A stretch of DNA of 13,370 bases from Gloeopeniophorella convolvens (Eukaryota; Basidiomycota; Agaricomycetes; Russulales), in contig WTXD01000290.1 of assembly GCA_022496205.1 (NCBI GenBank), positions 1 through 13,370 of the forward strand, read 5' to 3'. The notes below the pieces were generated by a model. That model was not told where the DNA came from. It worked only from the letters and a program-made list of their open reading frames with translations, and did no database searches. The position numbers and the translations under genes were made by a program. Each line of letters opens with the position of its first letter. Position 1 is the stretch's first letter. Positions 1-9,564 of this stretch are shown here, piece after piece.

Positions 1-74
1 CCACAATAGACTCGGCACGGAACAGATGACTACACGAGTAGGGATACAAGAGGAGGTCATGTGGCACCAAACGA

Positions 75-2329
75 TCATTCCGAGGATTTCCCCACATCAA
101 CCTTGATGCGGGACGATACAGGCCCCTCGTGTTGTCCTCCATATACAAGATTCGCAGATACGTTTTTCATGACAAACGAGGGATTGATGGAGACAGTATG
201 GTCCACCACCTTAAAGCAATACTGTCGTATCAAACCTTCGACATTCCTTTCGTCGATCAACGCACCTTTGAGAACTGCTTTAATCGGCTTGGTGTGATCA
301 GGACGTCAGGAGCAGTTGGTACCTCCTCAGAGTAAAGAACCAAATGTTCGAGATGAGTGACATCAAGATTGACTTCATGTGAAAGATCTAAAGGAGACGG
401 GAAAAGAGGATAAAAGCTGGAGTGGTAGGTGTGAGTGAAGGGTGGGGCGGGTACATGCAGCAACACACCTTCTCTGGTGGAGAATATGCCGCGACAAGCC
501 TGCCATAACATCAGTGGCTGGCGGTTCTCCACCCGTGTCCAACGAATCTATTTCCTCGGCGCGCAGGACGAGCTGCTCCTTTCGTAAGTGGAATAGTACA
601 TCAACGCTGGTCGCAGCGAAAGTGACACCGTTCAGCGAAAATCGACATGGGTTAGGTAGAGACTTTATACGCTAAAGTGAACGATACATGATCAGACTAA
701 AACGACGCACAATTAGAGTCAGCTTACCGGGTGAGACGCTAGGCTTGGGATATTAAGGGGAGACTGTGGGTAGACGTTATGGTGACTGGTCATGTCCCGT
801 ACGCTGGGCAATATCAAGACTAAGCTGTGAGAAGACGATTCGAGAAAGTCGTGCAAGTTCTCTTGAAACTGGGATTCAAACAGGTCCTCAGGAGACTGGT
901 CAGTATCTCCGGTCTTGATCTTCTGATTCGTCGAGTCGACAAACGGGCCGATCTGGTTGTGGTTAGCTCAGAGTATAGAGACGGGACGCTGAGCTCACCA
1001 GAAACACGACATCAGGTTTTTGTGAGGCTATCTGAGCAAATAGCGATGACCACGGCTTATACGACAAGTCGGAATCCTGTGTATAAGGGCCACAAGCTAT
1101 CGCCATAGAGAAGGCTGCCCCTTGGAGTTCTTGCTTCACAGCTCCGGTCTGAGCAACAGAGGTTGCTGAAGAAGCGAGTGGAGGGAACTAAGGTTGCGTT
1201 AACCGTAAGAGTAGCTAGAGTGGGAGAGATGGACTCACCGACATGATCTCGTACACGGTGAACCAACCTCCCCCACCGTTCCTTCCCTTGACAGCGACGA
1301 TAGCTCCAGGGAATAAGCTCACATTGCCTTGACCTCTGGGTCCACCCTTGATTTTGAGGTTTGGCGTGAATTTGAGGGGAACGCGGGCGCCGGAGCCCAT
1401 CATTCGCGAAGATTCGATGTACACACTAGCTTCATTAAGCTTTCCGTGACCAGATGATGCTTCGGCGTCTAGTGTGATGCGACCAACGACAACGACTGCT
1501 TCCTATCGAGCGATTTAAGCGACCTATGCAGACAGAAGCGGGCGTGCGCCATACGTCGGTTGAGGCGGAAGGGTCTCCGAGGTCGGTGAGGCCGTAGTGC
1601 TTACGTATCAGACCCGCGAATTCGTCTATGCGTTCGTCTAGGGCTGGGGGCGGTGTCGAACGCCGTAGCTCCCTCGAAGCTCTCAATGGTACGTACCTTC
1701 GCTCCGCTCCGAGATCTTCTCGTACATGTACTTGTCTGATGGAAGGTTTGTTTAAGTCCGCCCAACTAGGAAGTAATGCGGCATGCCAAACATACAGTCC
1801 CTCTTATCCTGAAAGGATGGCTCTAATTCGCGACATTCAAATGTGACTTTGCTTGGCCCTAGTTTGCCGATGGTGCGAGTGACTACGGACTGCGGGCTGG
1901 AAGCCGAAGTTGTGTCCACAAGACCAACGCCAGATAGCCTCGCGTTCATACGGGATCCGAGACCTAGCATTCCCGAGGGAGCAAGCCTTCCCTTCCGCGC
2001 ATTTGACTCAGATTTGACGCCATGAGCGAGGGCAGCTCTCTTCAGGCTTGATTGAATAACATTCGTGATCACGGAGGGGGTATCTTTGGTGATGTAGCGT
2101 GCCCCAACGGTGTTGCGTGCAATGATAGTACTCTCCCACTTGAAATATAGGTCATCCGCGGACTGACCAAACTTTTCGCAAAGTCCAATACCTGTGAATT
2201 GAGTAGTAAGCTTTCCTCAGCTACCAATCAAGCCGCGGACTTACACTGCTCGATGAACTGGTCATCGCAGCCAGGAGTCGTTCCGAACCGCTGTGCTAGG
2301 TCATCGCGTAGATCGGAGTTTCCAGACAT
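75..2329 (-). CDS. POL12: DNA polymerase alpha-primase subunit B (ten exons, complete)
   Basis: Regulatory B subunit of the DNA polymerase alpha-primase complex, which makes RNA-DNA primers at replication origins and on the lagging strand in the nucleus. Exons on the minus strand: 2329-2245, 2191-1796, 1735-1697, 1643-1555, 1502-1239, 1187-999, 952-728, 671-469, 416-266, 209-75. They sum to 1776 nt with every phase consistent, giving 591 aa, normal for the family. The N-terminal part holds a small helical region (MSGNSDLRDDLAQRF, then CEKFGQSADDLYFKWE). Next comes an OB-like segment (VVVVGRITLD, KLNEASVYIESSRMMGSGAR, LFPGAIVAVKGRNGGGGWF). The inactive phosphodiesterase-like domain follows (ACGPYTQDSDLSY, IGPFVDSTN, LPNPCRFSLNGVTFAATSVD, LFHLRKEQ, SRHILHQRSFYPLFP). 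The C-terminus (VVDHTVSINPSFV) is also typical. Known for the family: no catalysis; it binds the Pol1 C-terminus. The start is the ATG preceding SGNSDL. Divergent from CHL1. Confidence 0.94.
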
Positions 2330-2677
2330 GGTGGAGTGTCGCGGTGTGAGAAGGTACCGGGAGCGGAAGTGCGTAAAGATATGACCAGGTCGCTCAAGTC
2401 GAAAGTAAGGCTCGCGACTCTCGCGACTCGATGAGAGCTGTGTCACACCCGTGTCACGCATGCGCGTTCAATCACATGATGTGACATAACGTGTCGAGGG
2501 TGACACAGGCGACGGCCACGCGCGCTGCCAGTCCACTCCACTGCTACTAGGGTGAATCCAATCACGAAGGTGATGGTTCCCGGCCACAATATCCATACAA
2601 ATTTATTCCTAGAACCCACCGTAGCTTCTCGATACTCACTTCGCTGGTGATCTTTCAGAACCAGAAGCCCCGCAAAG
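2330..2677. promoter_or_regulatory. Shared divergent promoter of POL12 and CHL1
   Basis: This 348-bp stretch lies between the start codons of two outward-facing replication genes and contains no credible exon. Visible words are TGTCAC at 2441-2446 and 2452-2457, and its reverse complement GTGACA at 2481-2486 and 2500-2505. There is an ACGCGCG element at 2518-2524, and two adjacent TCGCGACTC copies at 2412-2429 closer to POL12. ACGCG is the core of the MluI cell-cycle box bound by fungal MBF-type factors, which drive G1/S expression of DNA replication genes. Its role here is inferred from sequence only. I see no clear TATA box. Confidence 0.6.
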
Positions 2678-5600
2678 ATGGCAGCTGCAGATCCTGAGCA
2701 GGTCTCTCTCGCTCTCCCCACACCCGGCTCATTCCCAGCCTTCCCATTTGATCCACCATATTCCATTCAGGTTGACCTGATGCGTCACCTGTACACAGCC
2801 ATCGAGCGTCGCCAAGTTGCCATAGTTGAAAGCCCAACAGGAACAGTCAGCTCATACGCTTGCGCGTCTTCGGTCACGATTGAGAAGGCTGACACATTTT
2901 CCAGGGGAAGACGTTGAGCTTACTTTCCGCAACCTTGACTTGGCTTGACGACGATAAAGCTCGCGCGAGCAAAGGGCAGCTCGATGCCCTTGCGAGTGAC
3001 GACGACGGTCTGCATTCCTATGGGGCAACTGTCTCAAAACCTTACGAAGACCCTCAGGTCCCGAGTGGGTTCTGGCCCAGACTCGCGATAGGCTGCGTAG
3101 ACAGCTAGAGGTTGAAGAAACGGAGTACGAAGAACGACTGGCTGCAGCGCGAAAACGCGAAGAGGTTCAGAGGCGCAAGTTTTTTGCGCGAAGCGTCAAA
3201 AGACAAGTATGATGCTGTTCGTTGACTGAGTTCCATGTGTGCTGAAACGCAACAGAAACTTCGAGAACGAGAAGCGGGTTCTGATTCAGACGAGTCTTGC
3301 CTCCCTGACGACGAAGATGGGAGCGGCAGCGATGCGCTACTCAAGACTTGGTGATTCTGAGCACGCTACAGGTATTCTGGAGCCCCGCTGACTGCGCTAC
3401 AGGGGAAAGTCGAACTTTACTGCTCCAGATAGCTCGGATCAGGTCCAGCAGCAGTCTCACCCCAAAATATTCTATGCCTCCCGGACACACTCTCAGCTGT
3501 CTCAGGTCGTACCAGAACTGAAAAGGCTTCGCCGGGCAGCGCATCACAGTCCGAGCTTTTTGTCAACTAGTAATCATGCGCCTATAGGGTCCTCGTCTAG
3601 CGATGCGACCAGAAAGCGGAGCCATGAATCAATGGCGAATGATACGGACGCGCGGCCCCAGTCTCGCCTGGTAAACCTTGGGTCCAGGAAACAGTTGTGT
3701 TTGAACGAGGAACTGAAGAAAAAAGGTGGGGATCTTGACGAGAACTGTAGAGAGCTCTTGCAAGGTACGACTACTTCCGTGCATGCTGATCCTTCGTGGT
3801 AATAACAAAACCAACCGTGTAGCTGGGGGCAATAAGCGGTGTCCGTACTTGCCGAAGCCAGATGAGATAGAAGATGGCCGTTTGCAGGAGTTCCGTGATC
3901 AAATCCTGGTCCGCATCACTTCTGTGTTACATACTGACCACCATTCACCTCCCATTGAAGGCGTCTCCGAAGGATATCGAAGACTTGGTCATTGCCGGTC
4001 AGGCGTCACACACGTGCCCGTACTTCGCGTCGCGCGAGGCCATCTCCCAAGCAGAGGTGACCATACTTCTTTGATCTAAGGCGACCTTGGCGATAACGCG
4101 AAAACATTACAGGTGGTTACTTTGCCGTACAACCTTCTGCTCCATCGCGAAGCCCGAGAGGCGCTCGGTATCGACCTAACCAACCAGATCGTCGTGATCG
4201 ACGAAGCTCATAGTAAGCTTCAAACTCACAGATCCTTCTGCATGCCTGACAACAAAAGATCTTATATCATCTCTACTGTCATTATCAACTGTCACTTTGC
4301 CATTGCGTATCCTGGAGCTGTGTTTGGGACAGCTTTCAGGGTATGTAGCAAAGTTCAAAAATAGGCTCACGTCGAAGCACCTACTTCATTTGAAGCGACT
4401 CCACCGCCTACTAAGCTTTCTGAAAGCCCTCGCATCAAATTGGAAGACGCAGGGTCTGTCCGAGGTGACAACAGTCGGTGAACTGCTCTCTAAGCTGGGC
4501 GGAAAGCTCGAAGATGTTAATGTGCTTGAGATCCGGGACTACCTTCGCAAGAGCAAGGCATGTCGCGGTGGATCCCCATATTGTCGAATATACTGAACGA
4601 TCCTTGATAGCTGGCCAGGAAAATTACGACGTATGCGAGGAAAGCGGAAGCTAGGACGGAACCCAAAGGTATCCACCGATAGTTCCTTGTCATCTACACA
4701 CCGATCCGCGATCTAAGGCACCGTGCATCGTGTAGACCTGGGTACACCGCCACTGTATGCGGTCCAAGGGTTCATTGCCGCACTTGCAGAGGCTACAGAT
4801 GGTGCGTCAAGTTGTAACATCGTCATCCACATCGGAGGTTTCAAGATCAGCTAGATGGGCGCATTATCTTTGCTCTCGAGCCGTCTGCCAAAGGTCGAAG
4901 CTCTCCCGATGTTCAAATAAAGTACCAGTCTTTGAACCCTGGACCTCCCTTTCGCGCAGTCGTGGATGCCGCCCGTTCTGTGATTCTGGCTGGTGGGACG
5001 ATGTCACCTGTGAAGCCGTACCTCCTCTCCAGTTACACTATACTGACTCATATCAGATGTCGGATTTCACGAGCCAGCTATTCGCGCACTTGCCGAAGGA
5101 GAAGGTCTCCTTGTTCTCTTGCAACCACATCACTCCGGACTCTAATCTACGGACGCTGGCTCTGTCCCATGGCCCACAAGGGAACCAGCTCAACTTCAAG
5201 TTATCGAACATGAGCAATGCGAACCTCGTACGTATCCGCTCTGATTCATCCTTCTGTCACCTTGCTAACCCATGCTTCCGCGCTTCAGCTGCGCGAGCTT
5301 GGACAGATCATACTGAATTTTTCAAGGATTGTTCCAGGAGGGATGGTCGTCTTCCTACCTTCGTACAAAGTGCTCGACATGGTGAAGAAAGTATGGAACG
5401 AGAAGGGCATTATGAATTCTATAGCCGCGAAGAAAAAGGTGTTCATGGAATCGACCGCCGACGTCCACGAATTACTGTCTCAATATGCAGAAGAAATCAA
5501 GGCATCTGTACGTCTTTGTGACCGCGATGCGGGCATGGACTGACAAGTTGGCTCCTTTAGGCAAAAGGTGCACTTCTCCTTGCCGTTGTCGGCGCCAAAC

Positions 5601-6038
5601 TGTCCGAAGGCCTCAACTTCTCAGACGACCTCGCTAGGATGGTCATGGTGATTGGCCTGCCCTTTGCGAACCTGGGATCCGCAGAGCTCCAAGAAAGAAT
5701 CAGATATGCAGACCGTCTTGCGGTTGAGAATCCGTCAAAAGACTCGACGTACGGCGCGGCAGGGAAGGAGCTGTATGAGAATCTGTGTATGAACGCGGTC
5801 AACCAGAGTATCGGTGAGCCAGAAATGACGCAGGTCATACGGGTGACTGAAAGCTCCCGCAGGCCGTGCGATCCGCCACAAAGACGACTGGGCGATGCTC
5901 GTCCTTGTTGACACGCGGTACCAATCTGACAGGATCTCCAGAAAGTTGCCCAAGTGGATTGGGAAGTCCCTCGTTGTCACACAGTCATTCGGCCAGTCAA
6001 TCAGGACAGCAAGTCAGTTCTATGCGGAAAGGAGGTGA
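2678..6038 (+). CDS. CHL1: CHL1/DDX11-family Fe-S DNA helicase (sixteen exons, complete)
   Basis: ATP-dependent 5'-3' superfamily 2 helicase of the XPD/FANCJ/RTEL1 group, acting at replication forks in sister-chromatid cohesion. Exons: 2678-2845, 2905-3007, 3058-3206, 3256-3350, 3403-3764, 3823-3908, 3961-4056, 4113-4212, 4259-4557, 4611-4668, 4718-4801, 4855-5009, 5057-5227, 5289-5507, 5561-5813, 5863-6038. They total 2574 nt, 857 aa, all phases consistent. Motifs: Q-like FPFDPPYSIQ (22-31); Walker A ESPTGTGKT (51-59), split by intron 1; motif Ia FYASRTHSQ (195-203); four Fe-S cysteines at about 271, 287, 299 and 340; DEAH (383-386); GGTMSP (580-585); ALLLAVVGAKLSEGLNFSD; motif VI QSIGRAIRH (797-805). 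The protein ends SQFYAERR. All catalytic residues are present, so the fragmented frames reflect introns, not decay. Intron 9 is GC-AG. Confidence 0.95.
4558..4610 (+). other. GC-AG intron 9 of CHL1
   Basis: A 53-nt intron with donor AAG|GCATGT and acceptor GATAG|CTG. Splicing at phase 0 joins DYLRKSK to LARKITTYARK, which matches the CHL1-family pattern 'SKIARKI.. Y'. Unspliced reading reaches a stop at TACTGA. The nearest GT (4562) is in phase 1 and cannot restore the frame to this acceptor. A branch-point-like TACTGAAC lies about 12-20 nt before the acceptor. Confidence 0.8.
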
Positions 6039-6382
6039 TCCGGTGGTCAAAAAATAGCTCGCCAAACAGAGGGGCGCGGACTCAGTTATCGTAATCTGGT
6101 TGGTGCTGTTCTGAGGCTGTAACTGATTTTGACAGACTGCTCGTGAGACGGCCGCTTGAGTGAGGACGGAGTGTGACGAGCATCTCATGGAATCGATTTG
6201 TTCACCAAGAAAGTAATCTCATTTGTATTCGTACACGAAGCCTCTCAACGATAAGCGGAGAGCACAATCCGCAGCAGAGAAAGCATAGACTATACAGAAA
6301 GCACATAGAAGACTGGTCCCCGCGACCCGGTGGGGCACTTCACATCGACCGCCTGATACGCCAACCCCAGCAGATTAGTCCA
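6039..6382. other. Convergent intergenic region (CHL1 / lectin-like gene 3' ends)
   Basis: These 344 nt lie between the CHL1 stop and the stop of the lectin-like gene on the opposite strand. I see no exon with recognisable protein similarity, no RNA gene and no strong repeat. It presumably holds both 3' untranslated regions and polyadenylation signals, but no canonical AATAAA stands out. Confidence 0.5.
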
Positions 6383-7882
6383 CTACTTCCGGGAGGGAAC
6401 TGACAGGGACGGCGCCGGGGTCCAAAACTCAGGCTCACGCCCACGGAAAGACTTTTTTCCACCCTTGGAGTCGCCACCCGCCGGGGCCGCCGCTGAGGTC
6501 TTGGCCATACTCTGGAAGTAGACGTCTGTCCCGTGCTCATACAGCACATCAATCGCTGGAGTAACCCACAGCTCAGTGACCGAACGAATGAGACAAGGCT
6601 GTATGGCAACACGCACTAGTATTCAACTTATTGTCCGAGCCCGTCTTTTGAATACACACAGCTGCGAGGTTGGCTGGAGGGTCGCGCACCGATGAGTTCG
6701 ATCCTTCAACTCAGCTATTCGCGACTCACTGTATTTCTCCGGCGGGTTCGTATCGGTGCTCTTAACCTCCAGGGACCCCTTGACCAGTGTAACACTGGTT
6801 TCGCTGCTGTCCGGAGCCCCGATGTACTCAAGAAGCCCTAATTCTGCGTCGTTGTCATCCTTGAGCTGAGCGTAGAACCTGTATTCCTCCAGCGGGGAAC
6901 CTTCACTGCGCACCACGCGAATGTCAGCGAAGCGGCGTCCTATCATCTTAATCCCTTCAGGATAAACAAAGTCGGGGGTAACCTTGCGGAAGTGTGCAAG
7001 ATTGTTGTAGCCAGTCCGCTTCTGGTACTTGTACCGGACGAATCGATCTGGGTTGGCCACGTTAAAGATCACGTAGATGTGGTCGCCTAGAAATGGCATT
7101 AGTACGAGGTGAGAATTGTCTGTTTCGGCGATGGCACTCTCACCATCATCATATTCGACAGCCTGGATGGTTGTCCCCTCTATCGCGAGCTCATGCGTGA
7201 CTGGAAGAGGGTAGGTGTAGCTGCCAGGCTTCGGAGATTGTATGAAATCTACAGCCATGTGAGTATCGTCATGGGCTATCGTACAACGTTTGGCACTAAC
7301 AGATACGCTGTCCAATTGAGGTGAATCAGACTTCATAACGTCAGGAGCAGATGAATGGCATACATTGTCAGTGCCTTGGTAAAAGATCGTGAAATCGAAT
7401 TGGTCCCCATCCTTTTTAGCTTTGTCCCATTGATTGGACACGACAGCAATGGAGGTGTCCTTGCGAACCAAGATAGGTAGCCCCGGGTCGGCGACGTCGT
7501 GGATATGCCAAAAGTCTTTAACGAAGTCATTACCGTCCCAGACTGTCTCCTGTAGGTAGTTATTGGTTCCTTGGACAAAGATGCGGGTATTCTTGCCGGA
7601 GCCCTTCACGCTCTGCGAGTTTGATATTTCAAAACAATGATAGACAAGAGCACGAGAAACACTTACCCAAGCAGCAGCAACGTTCGAGGTGCTGGAGATT
7701 TGGACAGTACCGTCCCTCGGTTGGATCGTCTTGGCTGCAGTACTAGGATCCAAGTCGGCGGATTTCACACTGGACACCTTCGGCCAGAGATAGACGGCCT
7801 GCCCCGAGCGGTAGAATACAGCGACATCCCCAGACGGGGGATAGTAGACGGTCGCGATATTATTTCCAGCGTCGGTAGCCAT
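6383..7882 (-). CDS. Beta-propeller protein resembling fungal fucose-specific lectin (two or three exons)
   Basis: Exon 1 is 7882-7667, exon 2 7612-6656 and probable exon 3 6598-6383, giving 462 aa. If the last intron (6655-6599, donor GTATTC, acceptor ACAG) is not used, translation stops at 6623. Intron 1 is 7666-7613 with donor GTAAGT and acceptor GCAG. The start is the ATG before ATDAGNN; there is no signal peptide. Repeated beta-strand/turn units resemble blades of Aleuria-type fucose lectins: ATVYYPPSGDVAVFYRSG, TRIFVQGTNNYLQETVWDGN, FDFTIFYQGTDNV, HIYVIFNVANPDRFVRYKY, YRFYAQLKDDNDAELGLLEY. Known for that family: six-bladed propellers binding fucosylated glycans, often cytoplasmic in fungi and implicated in defence against nematodes or in recognition. 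Family placement is an inference from motif rhythm. The C-terminal exon (ELWVTPAIDVLYEHG, then a low-complexity AAAPAGGDSKGGKK tail) is less certain. Confidence 0.65.
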
Positions 7883-7977
7883 GATGACAAAAAACGGTAA
7901 CTGGTGTGAGTTGCGGCTGTAGCTGAAACCGAGGTTGCGACTGGATGGGGGGCTAGAGTAGTGGCATCTGCTCCTCC

Positions 7978-7984
7978 CTTTATA
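7978..7984 (-). promoter_or_regulatory. Probable TATA box of the lectin-like gene
   Basis: On the minus strand the sequence reads CATATAAAGGG, a good TATAAA match, about 97 bp upstream of the ATG at 7882. That spacing suits a 5' untranslated region of roughly 60-70 nt. A TATA-driven gene would fit a regulated or stage-specific lectin more than a housekeeping gene. This is inference from sequence only. Confidence 0.5.
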
Positions 7985-8423
7985 TGCATTCTGGGCGGCC
8001 GTCTCGCAGACGCAGCTTCCTTCGCGGTAGGAGACAATGAATCCGTTCCTTCGGCTCACCGAGAGTCGGAGTTCATGGCAAGAGTTGGATTCTGAAGGGT
8101 TTCGCTTGGAGAGTGGTTGACATATCTGAGAATCGTCTCTGAAGTTTGAGCAAAGGGCTGTGAACGAGCGGGCCACGAACCTGGAATGAGCCCAGCTCTG
8201 GCGTGAGGTCGGCTGTATACTATCCAGGAAGTGAAGATGATTTGTGACAAACCATGGCAAACATCACTCTGGATCATCAAAGACTAACACAACTCCGACT
8301 AGAATGATACACAGGGCATTCAGGGTGACGAACCTAGCTTGCACCCATCACACCAGCGCTGACTGGTGCTGCGGTCAATCAAGTAGGGAAGGTTGTTCGG
8401 AAGAATGTAGGTATTGAGTATGC
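7985..8423. other. Non-coding stretch upstream of the lectin-like gene
   Basis: The minus-strand frame stays open through much of 7883-8260 ahead of the lectin start, but the peptide has no recognisable domain and lies upstream of the TATA box, so I treat it as promoter. A short inverted repeat, CACCAG (8351-8356) and CTGGTG (8363-8368), could form a small hairpin. No convincing gene is seen. Confidence 0.4.
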
Positions 8424-8461
8424 AAGCGTTCACTCGGGGGAGAAGCGTTTACCCGGGGGAG
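8424..8461. repeat. Tandem duplication of a 19-bp unit
   Basis: Two adjacent 19-nt copies, AAGCGTTCACTCGGGGGAG (8424-8442) and AAGCGTTTACCCGGGGGAG (8443-8461), are identical at 17 of 19 positions. The duplication sits at the 3' end of the uncertain minus-strand candidate gene and places stop codons in two different frames. Confidence 0.85.
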
Positions 8462-9047
8462 GTGCGTCCTTGGCTCCTCGACCAATCTGCACTACGATGT
8501 CGCAAGGCCGCAGAAAGAGCAGCTTCTCAATGGATGCAAAGCCATGTCCATGAATAACAATCACAGGCACCGCGGAACCCTTCAGGGGAAAAATGAGTAA
8601 GCAGTGTAGAACGCGTGATACAGACGGGGTTATAGTCACCGGTGAATAAGACATCCGAGTCGTAGTTGAGGTAGCGAGCGATAGAGGTTCGAGGACGTGC
8701 AAGTTGTGGTGAGAGTAAAGAGGATATGGAATTATATCGTTTAAATAGCTCCATAGAATGGTCGCACCTATCCTTTCGTGTTGCAAACAGTGTTGCGAAG
8801 AGCTGACGAGAATGAAGCAGGGATTCGAACAGTTAAGATTCCTGTGCTAATCTCGATTTCGGACGATGTGAAGAATACTTCTCCTGGCACCAAAGTATAC
8901 TTGTAACAGGATGGGGACTGCTTCGGTGCTCATACCGACGTCGCGTTGAGGCCAGCTCCGAGATCGGACTGCACTCATGTGCACGAGCCGAAATGAAAAC
9001 ATTGCTCCCATGCGAAAGGGGTCGTCAGACACAGAGTCTATGCACAC
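8449..9047 (-). CDS. Uncertain multi-exon hypothetical gene candidate
   Basis: I do not recognise this protein. A frame-consistent model can be built: exons 9047-8970, 8917-8789, 8748-8640, 8579-8571 and 8522-8449 (stop TAA), for 132 aa. Introns would be 52, 40, 60 and 48 nt with donors GTCCGA, GTTTGC, GTGACT and GTGCCT. The most protein-like part is exon 2 (YTLVPGEVFFTSSEIEI, STGILTVRIPASFSSALRN), an alternating polar/apolar pattern suggesting beta strands, followed by LFKRYNSISSLLSPQLARP. Weak points are the 40-nt intron, the 9-nt exon and the absence of any recognised family. Other splice choices are possible, including a retained frame reading IVIHGHGFASIEKLL. It may be a fast-evolving gene, a decayed one, or not a gene. 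Confidence 0.28.
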
Positions 9048-9564
9048 AGCCCCCTATGGCGTTGCATTCTAAGACGCAACGTGTCGTGTGGAATTCCGAA
9101 AGATGATTTGATGACTTGTGGTGGCGATACCGTAAAGATGAGGGCGAGCAGAGCGGAGGGTACGCGTGAATTCCCAGCCAGCTCATCCGGAAGCTTCCTC
9201 GGTTCTGACAGCCTCCAGCTTCGATTCAACTTGTCATACTATGTTTCTGTGTGCCGACCTTAAGTCGTAAGCCGAGAGATAACTTATATGCTGAGGAGAT
9301 ATTCAATCGAATGGAGACGTCTTAAGAATATCGAAATGTACCTCGAAGATAGCGTCTTGCGATGAGCCGCCTTGACCAAAACACAGGTGATACATGGGCC
9401 ATGGTGGGGGTTCGAAGGGCGTAACAGGTCACCGACAATTCGGAAGTGGATACCTGCAGCGAGAAGGATACAGAGAACCCGATTGTTGGCTGAGTGCATA
9501 TACGAACTCGATTCGTACCATTGCCGCAGCGTGATCATTCAGGGATACCGAAAGGCATGTATAA
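9048..9564. other. Intergenic stretch downstream of the CLYBL-like gene
   Basis: About 517 nt following the stop of the CLYBL-like gene. Short open frames occur on both strands but none has family features or consistent exon joins. A minus-strand ATG in a CACCATGG context near 9396-9401 (followed by AHVSPVFWSRR) is the only start-like signal; I could not extend it into a gene. Probably the 3' untranslated region plus spacer. Confidence 0.4.

Noticed and set aside
4757..5521. 254-aa plus-strand open frame within CHL1
   Set aside because: It is out of frame with the CHL1 exons over most of its length and crosses introns; the CHL1 motifs lie in other frames.
2678..6038. CHL1 as a frameshifted pseudogene
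   Set aside because: Every frame change coincides with a 46-61 nt intron of consistent phase, and all helicase motifs and Fe-S cysteines are intact.
8264..8338. Hydrophobic tail (LNALCIILVGVVLVF) as a last transmembrane exon of the orphan locus
   Set aside because: Joining it needs an intron of about 115 nt, twice the size of all others here, and no upstream membrane protein context; probably chance.
8351..8368. CACCAG/CTGGTG hairpin as a terminator
   Set aside because: The stem is only 6 bp, there is no U-tract, and the window is eukaryotic, so rho-independent termination does not apply.
8815..8835. tRNA-like T-loop (GTTCGAATCC on the minus strand)
   Set aside because: The flanking bases do not form the 5-bp T stem, and no acceptor or anticodon arm is found around it.
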